DNA of 42,522 nt. Origin: JAJZJT01 sp964610905. Its GTDB lineage: Bacteria > Actinomycetota > Acidimicrobiia > Acidimicrobiales > RAAP-2. Below, one piece after another: positions 16,990 through 24,564 of the stretch (positions are counted from its first letter, which is position 1; each line of letters opens with the position of its first letter). Made by a program: the position numbers and the translations under genes. The stretch spans positions 1 to 42,522 of the forward strand of contig CAZSYT010000021.1 in the NCBI GenBank assembly GCA_964610905.1. Reading direction: 5' to 3'. The notes beneath the pieces were generated by a model, which saw nothing but the letters and a program-made list of their open reading frames with translations, ran no database searches and was not told where the DNA came from.

Positions 16990-17105
16990 CGACCCACCTC
17001 CGTCGCCCCGGCGGCCGCGGAGCGCCGTCCCCACCGGTCGCCGTGGCCCCTGTGGTCCCGTCGCGCCCCGTCCCCGCTCCGCCGTCCGACAGCGTCGTGC
17101 CTCAT
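16986..17105 (-). CDS. Possible 39-residue leader ORF before MMPL gene
   Basis: A short frame (MRHDAVGRRSGDGARRDHRG...) starts at ATG 17105 behind a good GGGGAGG ribosome site four nucleotides away. It ends in a TGA that overlaps the transporter GTG (GTGA). Site and overlap look like real translation coupling, but the peptide is Arg/Gly-rich in the way random GC-rich frames are. No family is recognised. Confidence 0.3.
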   Translation of the reverse strand: MRHDAVGRRSGDGARRDHRGHGDRWGRRSAAAGATEVGR

Positions 17106-17561
17106 GGTGCCTCCCCCAACGGTTCCGTGGGCCGCCCTGGTCGCGGACCGGACGCGGCGCGCCTGTCGGCTACCGCTCCGTCCACCCGCCACCTCGCGTC
17201 CTTCGCTCGTGCGTCGTCGTGCCGGCTACCGTCCACCTCGGTGCCGCCTGCGTGGCCCGTCCGCCGCGTCGGGGCCGGCCGAGGTGGCGCGTCGGTGTCG
17301 CGGCGGCGACCGTAGCGCACCGTCGGCTACCTGTCGGTAACTTTTTTCGCCACGAAGGAGCCGATGCCACCCTCCGCGCGCACGGCACCCGGCGGAGCGC
17401 GCCGGGAGGAGGAGCGGGACGCCTGCACCGCCGCCGGACCGCCTCGTCGGGCCCGGGCGGACACCTCGGCACCCCGGGGCCACCCCGGTGACCGGTCGGG
17501 CGGTCGGTACACTGCGGGCCGGTCGCCGGCACCGGCCGGGCCATCCGGCGAGGGGAGGGAC
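17106..17561. other. Intergenic region between divergent MMPL and SnoaL operons
   Basis: About 450 bp with no convincing gene. It has an unusual T6 run at 17341-17348 (gtaacttttttcg) and a TACACT hexamer at 17508-17513 that could be the -10 of the downstream operon. No regulator gene or RNA is recognised. Frames open here are Arg/Pro-rich and look like noise. Confidence 0.5.
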
Positions 17562-18068
17562 ATGCACGCCACGCGGGGGGACCAGGGCGCAGCGTCGGTC
17601 GAGGCGGTCCGCGCCCTCAAGCACGCGTACTTCCGGTTGCTCGACACCAAGCAGTTCGCCGCCCTCGGCGAACTGTTCACCGAGGACGCCACGACCGCCT
17701 ACGAGGCGGGCGCCCTCGCCCACCGAGGACGTGCCGCCATCGTGGCATTCCTCGAGGCGTCGCTGTCGGACCCGGGGATCGTGACGGTCCACACCGGCCA
17801 CCACCCCGAGATCGTGCTGCATCCGGACGGCACCGCCACGGGGACGTGGTACCTCGAGGACCGCGTCGTGGTCCCGGCCGCCGACCTCGTCATCGGGGGG
17901 ACCGCCCTCTACCACGACGCCTACGTGGCGACGCCCGAGGGGTGGCGCTTCGCCCACACCGGCTACGAGCGCATCTACGAGGAGCACCGGCGCCACTCGA
18001 CCGGCGAGCTGCTGTCGTTCACCAGCAGGTTCGAGCCTGCCGCCGAGGGCGAGGCGGGTCATGGCTGA
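17562..18068 (+). CDS. SnoaL-like / NTF2-fold protein
   Basis: A 168-residue protein with the cone-shaped NTF2/SnoaL fold, a family that includes small cyclases, dehydratases and isomerases. Recognisable parts are the opening helix VRALKHAYFRLLDTKQFAALGELFTEDAT, the central HTGHHPEIVLHPDGTATGTWYLED, and YHDAYVATPEGWRFAHTGYER. The His and Asp positions resemble those of dehydratase-type members, but the reaction cannot be named. ATG 17562 was chosen over the upstream ATG 17364 because of the GGGGAGGG ribosome site and the poor composition of the extra 66 residues. The gene overlaps the following SDR gene by 8 bp and opens a four-gene operon that probably handles a CoA-linked or cyclic lipid substrate. 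Confidence 0.83.
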   Translation: MHATRGDQGAASVEAVRALKHAYFRLLDTKQFAALGELFTEDATTAYEAGALAHRGRAAIVAFLEASLSDPGIVTVHTGHHPEIVLHPDGTATGTWYLEDRVVVPAADLVIGGTALYHDAYVATPEGWRFAHTGYERIYEEHRRHSTGELLSFTSRFEPAAEGEAGHG

Positions 18069-18843
18069 CCCGGGCGCAGACGAGCTGGCCGGCACTGTGG
18101 CGATCGTCACCGGCGCTTCCAGCGGCATCGGCGAGGCCACCGCCCTCGCCCTGGCCGGTGAGGGGGCAACGGTGGTGCTGGCGGCGCGCCGGGCGGACCG
18201 CCTGGGGGCGCTGGCCGAGCGTATCGCCGCGTCGGGCTCGCCCGGCAGGGCCCTGGCCCGGCCGTGCGACGTCACCGACGAGGGACAGGCCCGCGCCCTC
18301 GTCGAGGAGACGGTGGCGACCCTCGGGCGGCTCGACACCCTGGTGAACAACGCCGGGGTCATGCTCCTCGGACCGGCGGTGGGCGCCCCGTTCGCCGAGT
18401 GGCGGCGGATGGTCGAGCTGAACCTCCTGGCCCTCCTCACCTGCACGCACGCCGCGCTTCCCCACCTCGTGGCGGCCGCCACCGACGGGCCGCGGGGCGT
18501 CGCCGACGTGGTCAACGTGAGCTCGGTCGCCGGTCGGGTCGCCCGCTCGGGCAGCGCCGTCTACAACGCGACCAAGTTCGGGGTCGGCGCCTTCTCCGAG
18601 GGGCTGCGCCAGGAGCTCGCCCGGTCCCACGTGCGGGTGGGCCTGGTCGAGCCGGGGGCGACCGCGACCGAGCTCGCCACCCACCTGCGCCCCGAGGTGC
18701 TCGAGGCCATGGCGGGGCGGTTCGGTGGCATCACCCTCCTGGCGGCCGGCGACGTCGCCGACGCCGTGCGCTACCTGGTGACCCGACCACGGCACGTCGC
18801 CGTCAACGAGCTCCTCGTGCGCCCCGCCGAGCAGGAGGGGTGA
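18061..18843 (+). CDS. SDR-family NAD(P)-dependent oxidoreductase
   Basis: A classical SDR of 260 residues. It has the cofactor motif TGASSGIG (17-24), NNAG at 96-99, the active-site Ser S155 (NVSSVAG), and the canonical Y168/K172 pair (YNATK). The ARR after the second strand suggests NADP preference. It lies between a SnoaL-like protein, overlapping it by 8 bp, and a double-hotdog protein, overlapping by GTGA, so all are probably made together. A ketone or alcohol on a lipid or terpenoid substrate is a reasonable guess; the exact substrate is not visible. Confidence 0.87.
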   Translation: MADPGADELAGTVAIVTGASSGIGEATALALAGEGATVVLAARRADRLGALAERIAASGSPGRALARPCDVTDEGQARALVEETVATLGRLDTLVNNAGVMLLGPAVGAPFAEWRRMVELNLLALLTCTHAALPHLVAAATDGPRGVADVVNVSSVAGRVARSGSAVYNATKFGVGAFSEGLRQELARSHVRVGLVEPGATATELATHLRPEVLEAMAGRFGGITLLAAGDVADAVRYLVTRPRHVAVNELLVRPAEQEG

Positions 18844-19682
18844 CCACCGTCGGGGCCTACCCACCTCCCGGGCACGTCCTCGGGGCGCTGGGCATCGAGG
18901 TGCTCGTCGACGGGGAGTCGACCGCCCGCGCCCGCCTCGAGGCGAGCCCCCACGTCGCCGGGGCGGACGGGACGGTGCGCGCCGGCGTCGTGGCCACCCT
19001 CGTCGACATCGTGGGCGGCATGATCGGGGCGCGGGTGCTCCGTCCCGACCGGATGGCCACGGCGGACCTGACCCTGCACCGGGTGGGGCGTCTGGCCGGC
19101 CCCGTCGTGGAGGCCGTCGGATCGGTCGTGCGGCAGGGGCGCTCAGCGTTGGTCGTCCGCACCGAGGTGCGCTCCGGATCGCCGGGTGGCGCGCCGCTCG
19201 CCGGCGACCCGGCCGCCGTGGCGACCACGACCTTCGCCGTGCTGCGAGCGACCGTCGGCGTCGCGCCGGCGACCTTCGCGCCGCTGCCGGCCCGCGCTCG
19301 CTTTCCCGGCCCGGAGCTCGGGCAGCCGCTGCCCGACGCCGTCGGGCTGGCGGTGCGCGACGAGGCCTCGGGGGCGCTCTCCCTGCCGCTCGCCGCACGC
19401 GTGCGCAACTCCTTCGGGGCGCTCCAGGGCGGCATGACCGCCCTCGTCGCCGACGTGTCCGCAGCCTCGGCCCTCGGGGCAGCGCTCGGTCGGCCCGTGT
19501 CGGTCGCCGACCTGCACCTCACCTACCTCGCCGTCCCTCGGACCGGCCCGGTGTCGGCGACGGCCGAGGTCCTCGACGCACCCACGGGAGCTCGGTGGGG
19601 GACGGCCCGGGTGACGCTCGTCGACGACGGTGACGGCGGGCGTCCCGTCGCCCTGGCGAGCGCCGTGGCGGTGGCGGCGTGA
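18840..19682 (+). CDS. Double-hotdog (PaaI-like thioesterase) protein 1
   Basis: A 280-residue protein made of two consecutive hotdog domains (about 5-140 and 150-280). The helix of each hotdog is visible as VRAGVVATLVDIVGGMIGARVL in the first and GALQGGMTALVADVSAASALG in the second. This is the layout of acyl-CoA thioesterase or hydratase families related to PaaI. The second repeat keeps the more typical QGG motif. GTG 18840 overlaps the SDR stop by 4 bp, and the stop overlaps the next gene by GTGA. Probable role: hydrolysis or handling of an acyl-CoA made by the operon. It is followed by a second, divergent double-hotdog gene, so the two may form a heteromer. Confidence 0.78.
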   Translation: MTTVGAYPPPGHVLGALGIEVLVDGESTARARLEASPHVAGADGTVRAGVVATLVDIVGGMIGARVLRPDRMATADLTLHRVGRLAGPVVEAVGSVVRQGRSALVVRTEVRSGSPGGAPLAGDPAAVATTTFAVLRATVGVAPATFAPLPARARFPGPELGQPLPDAVGLAVRDEASGALSLPLAARVRNSFGALQGGMTALVADVSAASALGAALGRPVSVADLHLTYLAVPRTGPVSATAEVLDAPTGARWGTARVTLVDDGDGGRPVALASAVAVAA

Positions 19683-20617
19683 CCCAGGCGGTGCTACCCG
19701 AGGAGCCGGACGGGGTCGCCGACGAGCCGGCGCGGCCGTCGGTGGGCGAGGACGCGAGCGGGCGGCGCGGCTGGACGGAACAGCCCGGCCGCAGGGTGAG
19801 CTCCTACTTCCGGCTGTCGCGGCGCGAGCTGCCGGTCGGCCCCGGCGGGCTCGTCCACCTGGTCGGCCGGGCGCCGATCGACCGCCACCACCGCTCGCCG
19901 GCGGGAGGCCTGGCGACGAGCGGGATCGTCACCCACGTCGACTCCATCGGCGGGATGGCGTGCGGCCTCGCCGTCCTGCCGGGGTGGATCGTGACCTCGA
20001 CGCTCCTCGTTCGGGTGCTCCGACCGGGGCACAGCGGTCCCCTCGAGGTGGACGGGCGGGTGGTCCGGGTCGGGCGGCGCTCGGCGACCGCGGACCTCCG
20101 CGTGCGCGACGAGGGCGGCGGCGGGACCCTCGTCGCCACCGCCGAGGTGACCTGCGCCGTGCTCGACCCGGGACGTCTCGACCTCGACCTCGACCGGCCC
20201 GTGGTCCTCGACGCCCCACCGGAGGACCCCGACGGCGTGGCGCCCGAGACGTTCTTCTGCATCTCGCCGGGCGACGACGGCTCGACGGAGCTGGAGATCG
20301 CCGATCACCTCCGCAACCCGTGGGGCATCCTCGACGGCGGCGCGGTCGCCGCGCTGGCCGACGCCGCGGCGACCCGGGCGGCCGCCCGCGAAGCCGCCGC
20401 TGCCGAAGCCCCGGGACCGGTCGTCGCGCGGGACACCGAGGTCCACTACCTCCGCCCGGCGCGGGTCGGACCGGTGGTGGCGCGGGCGACCGTCCTCGGC
20501 GAACGGGTGGACGGCTGGGTGGTCGAGGTCACCCTCCGCGACACGGGAGTCGGTGACCGTGTCGTCGCGACCGCAGTCCTGACGGTCGGCGGCGTGTCGT
20601 CGCGACCGCAGTCCTGA
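19679..20617 (+). CDS. Double-hotdog (PaaI-like thioesterase) protein 2
   Basis: A 312-residue protein with two hotdog domains (about 55-165 and 190-305). Motifs are GLATSGIVTHVDSIGGMACGLAV in the first and NPWGILDGGAVAALADAAATRAA in the second, the latter with the usual GGA core. An acidic, disordered N-terminus of about 40 residues precedes them. GTG 19679 overlaps the preceding gene by GTGA, so this is the fourth coupled gene of the operon. The 3' end lies in a 35-bp tandem repeat (20559-20663). The present stop is in the second repeat copy, and the last residues (GVSSRPQS) come from repeat DNA. Thioesterase activity is inferred from the family. Confidence 0.76.
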   Translation: MTQAVLPEEPDGVADEPARPSVGEDASGRRGWTEQPGRRVSSYFRLSRRELPVGPGGLVHLVGRAPIDRHHRSPAGGLATSGIVTHVDSIGGMACGLAVLPGWIVTSTLLVRVLRPGHSGPLEVDGRVVRVGRRSATADLRVRDEGGGGTLVATAEVTCAVLDPGRLDLDLDRPVVLDAPPEDPDGVAPETFFCISPGDDGSTELEIADHLRNPWGILDGGAVAALADAAATRAAAREAAAAEAPGPVVARDTEVHYLRPARVGPVVARATVLGERVDGWVVEVTLRDTGVGDRVVATAVLTVGGVSSRPQS

Positions 20618-20663
20618 CGGTCGGCGGCGTGTCGTCGCGACCGCAGTCCTGACGGTCGGCGGC
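20559..20663. repeat. 35-bp tandem repeat, three exact copies
   Basis: Three perfect copies of a 35-bp unit beginning gtgtcgtcgcgaccgcagtc cover the 3' end of the second double-hotdog gene. Because 35 is not a multiple of three, each copy is read in a different frame, and the TGA at 20615-20617 in the second copy ends the protein. With only one copy the frame would run to the TAG at 20679-20681. Confidence 0.95.
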
Positions 20664-20678
20664 GGGGGACCCGGTCGC

Positions 20679-20684
20679 TAGAGT
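20679..20684 (+). promoter_or_regulatory. -10 hexamer upstream of DyP gene
   Basis: TAGAGT lies 23 nt before the GTG start of the peroxidase gene. The same hexamer precedes tRNA-Gln. No clear -35 is seen. Confidence 0.35.
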
Positions 20685-20707
20685 CGGCCGGGTCCGGGTC
20701 CGAGCAC

Positions 20708-21628
20708 GTGAGCACCCAGGAGGCCAGACGCACGATGGCGCACCCGCAACCCGGCATCTTCGCCCTCGGTGCCTCGGCGCACTGGCACCTCGAGGCAACG
20801 TTGCGGCACGGGGTAGCCCCGGCCGCCCTCGTGGACGTCGTGCGGTCGCTCGAGCGCGAGCGAGCGACAACGAGCGGGGTGGACCTGGTGGTGGGCTTCG
20901 GGGCGGAGACGTGGGCGGACGCGGGCGGCGAGGTCCCCGAGGGGATGACGGCGTTCCAGCCCGTCACCGGGCCCGACGGCTTCACCGTGCCGGCCACCCA
21001 GTGCGACGTGTGGGCGTGGCTCGCCGCCGGCGGCGACGACGTCGTCTTCGACCACGCCCGGGCCGTCGCGGCCGAGCTGGGCCGTGTCTGCGACGTCGTC
21101 TACGGGCAGCACGGCTTTGCCTATCGCGACAGTCGCGACCTGACCGGGTTCGTCGACGGCACCGAGAACCCCCCGGTCGACGAGGCGGTCGACGAGGCCA
21201 CCATCCCCGACGGCCGGCCCGGGGCGGGGGGCAGCGTGGTCGTCGTGCAGCGGTGGGTCCACGACCTCACCGCCTTCGAGCGGCTTGCCGTGGCCGACCA
21301 GGAGGCGGTCATCGGGCGGACCAAGCCGGACAGCACCGAGCTCGACGAGGAGCACCTACCCGACGACGCGCACATCGCGCGCGTGGTCGTCGAGGAAGAG
21401 GGGGAGGAGCTCGAGATCTTCCGCCGGTCCACGCCGTTCGGGTCGTTGTCGGAGCACGGGCTGCAGTTCGTCGGCTTCAGCGCCGACCAGCGCCGTCTCG
21501 ACCTGATGCTCGCCCGGATGGCCGGGGCCGAGGGCGGTCCTCGCGACCGACTGACCCGCTTCTCGACGCCGGTGCGGAGCGCCTACTACTTCGCACCGTC
21601 GCTCGAGGGCCTCCGACGAGGGGCGTGA
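20708..21628 (+). CDS. DyP-type heme peroxidase
   Basis: A 306-residue dye-decolorizing-type peroxidase, which uses hydrogen peroxide to oxidise varied substrates. The hallmark GFVDGTENP is at 147-155 with the distal Asp D150. H222 (DDAHIARV) fits the proximal heme ligand and R240 (FRRSTPFG) the distal Arg. The length and the short N-terminus without a Tat or Sec signal suggest a cytoplasmic YfeX-like member rather than a secreted one. No encapsulin gene or C-terminal encapsulin-targeting tail is obvious. GTG 20708 was chosen, and no good ribosome site is seen. The DyP gene stands alone between two repeat-rich stretches. Confidence 0.9.
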   Translation: MSTQEARRTMAHPQPGIFALGASAHWHLEATLRHGVAPAALVDVVRSLERERATTSGVDLVVGFGAETWADAGGEVPEGMTAFQPVTGPDGFTVPATQCDVWAWLAAGGDDVVFDHARAVAAELGRVCDVVYGQHGFAYRDSRDLTGFVDGTENPPVDEAVDEATIPDGRPGAGGSVVVVQRWVHDLTAFERLAVADQEAVIGRTKPDSTELDEEHLPDDAHIARVVVEEEGEELEIFRRSTPFGSLSEHGLQFVGFSADQRRLDLMLARMAGAEGGPRDRLTRFSTPVRSAYYFAPSLEGLRRGA

Positions 21629-21740
21629 GCCCCCGGGCGACCACGCCGATCCGAAGCGGCACGGGCGCGGCCCTCTCGAAACGGAGGGTCCGTTGTGAGG
21701 CAACGAAGCAGGCGACGCCGAGGTTCCCGATGAGGCAACG

Positions 21741-21829
21741 CGGCCGCGGCACGGCCGCAGCACCGGCCGCGGCACGGCCGCAGCACCGGCCGCGGCACGG
21801 CCGCAGCACCGGCCGCGGCACGGCCGCAG
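21741..21829. repeat. 23-bp tandem repeat, about 3.9 copies
   Basis: The unit cggccgcggcacggccgcag plus cac is repeated head to tail without spacers. Each unit contains the self-complementary core cggccg, so hairpins can form. It lies between the DyP stop and the promoter-like TACCAT of a small ORF. Confidence 0.95.
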
Positions 21830-21840
21830 GGGCTCGCTGC

Positions 21841-21846
21841 TACCAT
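21841..21846 (+). promoter_or_regulatory. -10 hexamer of small ORF (leaderless pattern)
   Basis: TACCAT is followed by exactly six nucleotides and ATG 21853, the same spacing seen at metH, the ABC exporter and the ABC1-kinase gene. Confidence 0.4.
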
Positions 21847-21852
21847 CGGTGG

Positions 21853-22020
21853 ATGCACCCGGCAGCCAAGCCCCGTTCCCGCGCCCTGCGGCGAATGTCG
21901 GCTGCCGTAGCCGGCGAGGTCAAGCGCCCGCCGGCAGCCGGTGCGTCGTCGGCCTGGCTGCCGGCCTCGTCGTCGTCGCTCACCGCCTCTCGGGCGGCAG
22001 TAGCGGCGCTCACCGACTGA
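21853..22020 (+). CDS. Small hypothetical protein, 55 residues
   Basis: A short frame starting MHPAAKPRSRALRRMSAAVAG, basic at the N-terminus and Ser/Ala-rich later, with no recognised family or membrane segment. Support comes from the TAnnnT-N6-ATG promoter spacing shared with three clear genes. Against it, an overlapping longer frame begins at GTG 21849 and base composition does not discriminate well in such GC-rich DNA. Confidence 0.4.
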   Translation: MHPAAKPRSRALRRMSAAVAGEVKRPPAAGASSAWLPASSSSLTASRAAVAALTD

Positions 22021-22281
22021 CCGGACCCCGGTCGAGTCGCATCGGGGCCGCCGCTCGGCGGCCCGACGTCCTCACCGACCACCCGTCGACCGCCCGTCCC
22101 GAGCGGCGTCGACACCCGCCCCGGACGTGCCCTCGTCCGGGGTACCCGCAGCGACAGCGGCGCTGTGCCGGCATTGGGAGCACCCGTCCGCAGCACCGTC
22201 CAGGTCCCACCCGGCAGGCCCTCGCGGCGGCCACCGGGTGGGGCCGCAACCGACCATCCCGCAGAGCACCGAGGAGGAACC
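22021..22281. other. Intergenic, nothing recognised
   Basis: About 260 bp between the two tentative small genes. It is GC-rich with no clear hairpin, repeat or promoter, and the open frames crossing it look like noise. Confidence 0.4.
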
Positions 22282-22485
22282 GTGACGACCCCGACGCCGA
22301 CCACCACCCCCACCGACCGTCCGACCGGCGTCGAGCGCGACCGTCGCCCCGGCGGGAACGCCGTGCCGGCCGGGCACGTGCCGGGGTCGCCCGAACGCGC
22401 GCCGTGGAGCCCCGCCGACACCGTCGCGGCGGGCGACGGCCACCTGAGGGGAGAGCCGTCGCTGTGCGTGGGGGAGGCTGCCTGA
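22282..22485 (+). CDS. Small hypothetical protein, 67 residues
   Basis: GTG 22282 follows a good ribosome site (GAGGAGGAAC). The product begins with a Thr/Pro stretch (TTPTPTTTPTDRPTG) and is hydrophilic, probably disordered, with a single Cys near the end. No family is recognised. It converges on the ABC exporter gene with a 19-bp gap. It could be a real small protein or a chance frame with a chance ribosome site. Confidence 0.35.
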   Translation: MTTPTPTTTPTDRPTGVERDRRPGGNAVPAGHVPGSPERAPWSPADTVAAGDGHLRGEPSLCVGEAA

Positions 22486-22504
22486 GGCCGGCCGGCCCTG
22501 CTGC

Positions 22505-24409
22505 TCAGCGCCCTGCGGTCGCCTGACCGGCGAACTGGATCCGGTACAGGTCGGCGTACACCCCGCCGGCGGCGAGCAGGTCCTCGTGGCGTCCCCGCTC
22601 GACGACGCGGCCACCCTCGAGGACGAGGATGCAGTCGGCGTCTCGCACGGTGGAGAGCCGGTGGGCGATGACGATGGAGGTCCTGCCGTGGAGGGCGGTG
22701 GCCAGCGCCTGCTGGACCGCTGCCTCCGACTCCGAGTCGAGGTGGGCCGTGGCCTCGTCGAGCACGACGACGCGCGGTGCCTTGAGCAGCAGGCGTGCGA
22801 TGGCGATGCGCTGCTTCTCGCCACCCGACAGGCGGTAGCCGCGCTCGCCGACCACCGTGTCGAGGCCGTCGGGGAGGGCGTCGACGAGGTCGAGGATCTG
22901 GGCGCCCGCCAGGGCGGCACGGAGCTCGTCGTCGGTGGCCTCGGGCTTGGCGTAGCGCAGGTTGTCGCCGATCGTCTCGTGGAACAGGTGGGCGTCCTGG
23001 GTGACGACGCCGATCGTGTCGGCGAGCGACGCGAGCGTCACGTCGCGCACGTCCGCGCCGTTCAGCCGCACGGCGCCCGACGTCACGTCGTAGAGGCGTG
23101 GCACGAGGTGGCTGATCGTCGTCTTGCCAGCGCCCGAAGGACCCACCAGCGCCACCAGCTGGCCCGGTCCGACGGTGAAGGACACGTCGAAGAGGACCTG
23201 GTGGGGCGTCGTCGTCTCGAGCACGGCCACCGACTCGAGGGAGGCCAGCGACACCTCCTCGGCCGTCGGGTAGCGGAAGTCGACGTGGGAGACCTCGACG
23301 GTCACCGGGCCCGCAGGGACCGGCTCGGCCCCGGGGCGCTCGGCGATCATCGGCTCGAGGTCGAGGACCTCGAACACCCGGTCGAAGGAGACGAGGGCGG
23401 TCATGACGTCGACCTGCACGTTGGACAGGGCGGTGAGCGGCCCGTAGAGCCGGTTCAGGAAGGCGGCCAGGGCCACGACGGTCCCGACGGACAGGGCCCC
23501 GTCCACCGCCTGGACGCCGCCCCACCCGTAGACGAGCGCGGTGGCGAGCGACGCGGTGAGCATCAGGGCGGCGATGAAGAAGCGGGCGTACATCGCCTGG
23601 GTCACGCCGATGTCGCGGACGCGCCCGGCCTTCTCGTCGAAGGCGCGCCGCTCGGCGCCCGGGCGGCCGAACAACTTGACGAGCAGGGCACCGGCCACGT
23701 TGAACCGCTCCGTCATCGTGGTGTTCATCTGGGCGTTCAAGGCGTACGACTCGCGGGTGATGACCGACAGCTTCCTCCCCACCCGCTTGGCGGGGAGCAC
23801 GAACACGGGCAGGATCACGAGGCTGACCAGGGTGATCTGCCACGACAGGAAGAACATCGCCACCAGCACCAGCGTCACGCCGACGAGGTTGGAGACGACG
23901 GACGAGAGGGTGTCGGTGAAGGCCTGCTGGGCGCCGAGCACGTCGTTGTTGAGCCGGGTGATGAGCGCTCCCGTCTGGGTTCGGGTGAAGAAGGCGAGCG
24001 GCATCCGCTGGACGTGGGCGAAGACCTTGGAGCGCATGTCGAAGATGAGCCCCTCGCCCACCTTCGCCGACACCCACCGCTCGCCGATGGCGAGACCGGC
24101 GGCGGCCACGGCGAGGCCGGCGGCCACCGCCGCCAGCGTCACGATCACCCCCGTGCGGTGGTGGAGGATGCCCGTGTTGATGATGGCCCGGAAGAGCAGG
24201 GGATTGGCCACGCCGATGACGGCGTCGACGACGATGAGCACGAGGAAGAGGGCGAGGATGCGCCGGTAGGGGCGGGCGAAGCGGAGCATCCTCCTGGCTG
24301 TTCCCGGCGTGACCTGCTGCGAGACCACCGACCCGTCGCGCCGCATCGAGCGCATGACCGCGCCGAACTCGCCGTGGCCCATGCCACCACCACGCCCTCC
24401 AGGAGCCAT
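22505..24409 (-). CDS. ABC exporter, fused permease and ATPase
   Basis: A 634-residue half-transporter of the type IV (MsbA/MdlB-like) exporter class. The membrane domain has six helices between about 48 and 345. The ATPase follows: Walker A GPSGAGKT (423-430), Q-loop Q471, signature LSGGE (527-531), Walker B VVVLDE (547-552) and the H-loop in IVIAHRLST. All catalytic motifs are intact. It probably acts as a homodimer, since no second half-transporter gene adjoins. ATG 24409 stands six nucleotides after TAGGGT with no ribosome site, so the transcript may be leaderless. The short stretch between the membrane domain and Walker A (about 383-402) seems longer than usual. The substrate is unknown; drugs or lipids are typical. 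Confidence 0.92.
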   Translation of the reverse strand: MAPGGRGGGMGHGEFGAVMRSMRRDGSVVSQQVTPGTARRMLRFARPYRRILALFLVLIVVDAVIGVANPLLFRAIINTGILHHRTGVIVTLAAVAAGLAVAAAGLAIGERWVSAKVGEGLIFDMRSKVFAHVQRMPLAFFTRTQTGALITRLNNDVLGAQQAFTDTLSSVVSNLVGVTLVLVAMFFLSWQITLVSLVILPVFVLPAKRVGRKLSVITRESYALNAQMNTTMTERFNVAGALLVKLFGRPGAERRAFDEKAGRVRDIGVTQAMYARFFIAALMLTASLATALVYGWGGVQAVDGALSVGTVVALAAFLNRLYGPLTALSNVQVDVMTALVSFDRVFEVLDLEPMIAERPGAEPVPAGPVTVEVSHVDFRYPTAEEVSLASLESVAVLETTTPHQVLFDVSFTVGPGQLVALVGPSGAGKTTISHLVPRLYDVTSGAVRLNGADVRDVTLASLADTIGVVTQDAHLFHETIGDNLRYAKPEATDDELRAALAGAQILDLVDALPDGLDTVVGERGYRLSGGEKQRIAIARLLLKAPRVVVLDEATAHLDSESEAAVQQALATALHGRTSIVIAHRLSTVRDADCILVLEGGRVVERGRHEDLLAAGGVYADLYRIQFAGQATAGR

Positions 24410-24415
24410 GGCAGG

Positions 24416-24421
24416 ACCCTA
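24416..24421 (-). promoter_or_regulatory. -10 hexamer of ABC exporter (leaderless)
   Basis: TAGGGT on the minus strand lies exactly 6 nt before the ATG of the exporter gene, with no room for a ribosome binding site. Confidence 0.5.
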
Positions 24422-24431
24422 CCGTCGCCCG

Positions 24432-24480
24432 GTGCCGCCCCGGCCCGGCCGGTGCGGCACCGGGCGGGCCGGGGCGGCAC
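24432..24480 (-). terminator. Strong nested hairpin between dehydrogenase and ABC genes
   Basis: Perfect 16-bp arms (24432-24447 and 24465-24480) enclose a second 7-bp stem (ccggtgc/gcaccgg). It lies after the stop of the minus-strand dehydrogenase and just before the exporter promoter, so a terminator or insulator is likely. There is no U-tract, as is common in very GC-rich genomes. Confidence 0.6.
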
Positions 24481-24481
24481 G

Positions 24482-24503
24482 AGGTGGGGTGGGGTGGGGT
24501 AGG
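24482..24503 (+). other. G-run element, possible G-quadruplex
   Basis: The run ggtggggtggggtggggtagg has three GGGG tracts separated by single T residues with GG on both sides, a pattern able to form a two-layer G-quadruplex on the plus strand. It directly adjoins the nested hairpin. Confidence 0.45.
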
Positions 24504-24564
24504 CCGCTCCCTCCCCTCCCTCCCGCGGCGACCCTCGCCCGACCGCGGGTCGTCCCCGGACGGA

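Noticed and set aside
17035..17561. A regulator gene between the MMPL and SnoaL genes
   Set aside because: Frames on both strands are Arg/Pro/Gly-rich with no helix-turn-helix, and none has both a start and a domain.
20708..21628. DyP peroxidase as encapsulin cargo
   Set aside because: No encapsulin gene adjoins and the C-terminus (PSLEGLRRGA) is short with no clear targeting extension.
21741..21829. Possible CRISPR array
   Set aside because: Units are 23 bp and directly adjoining with no unique spacers, and no cas gene is present.
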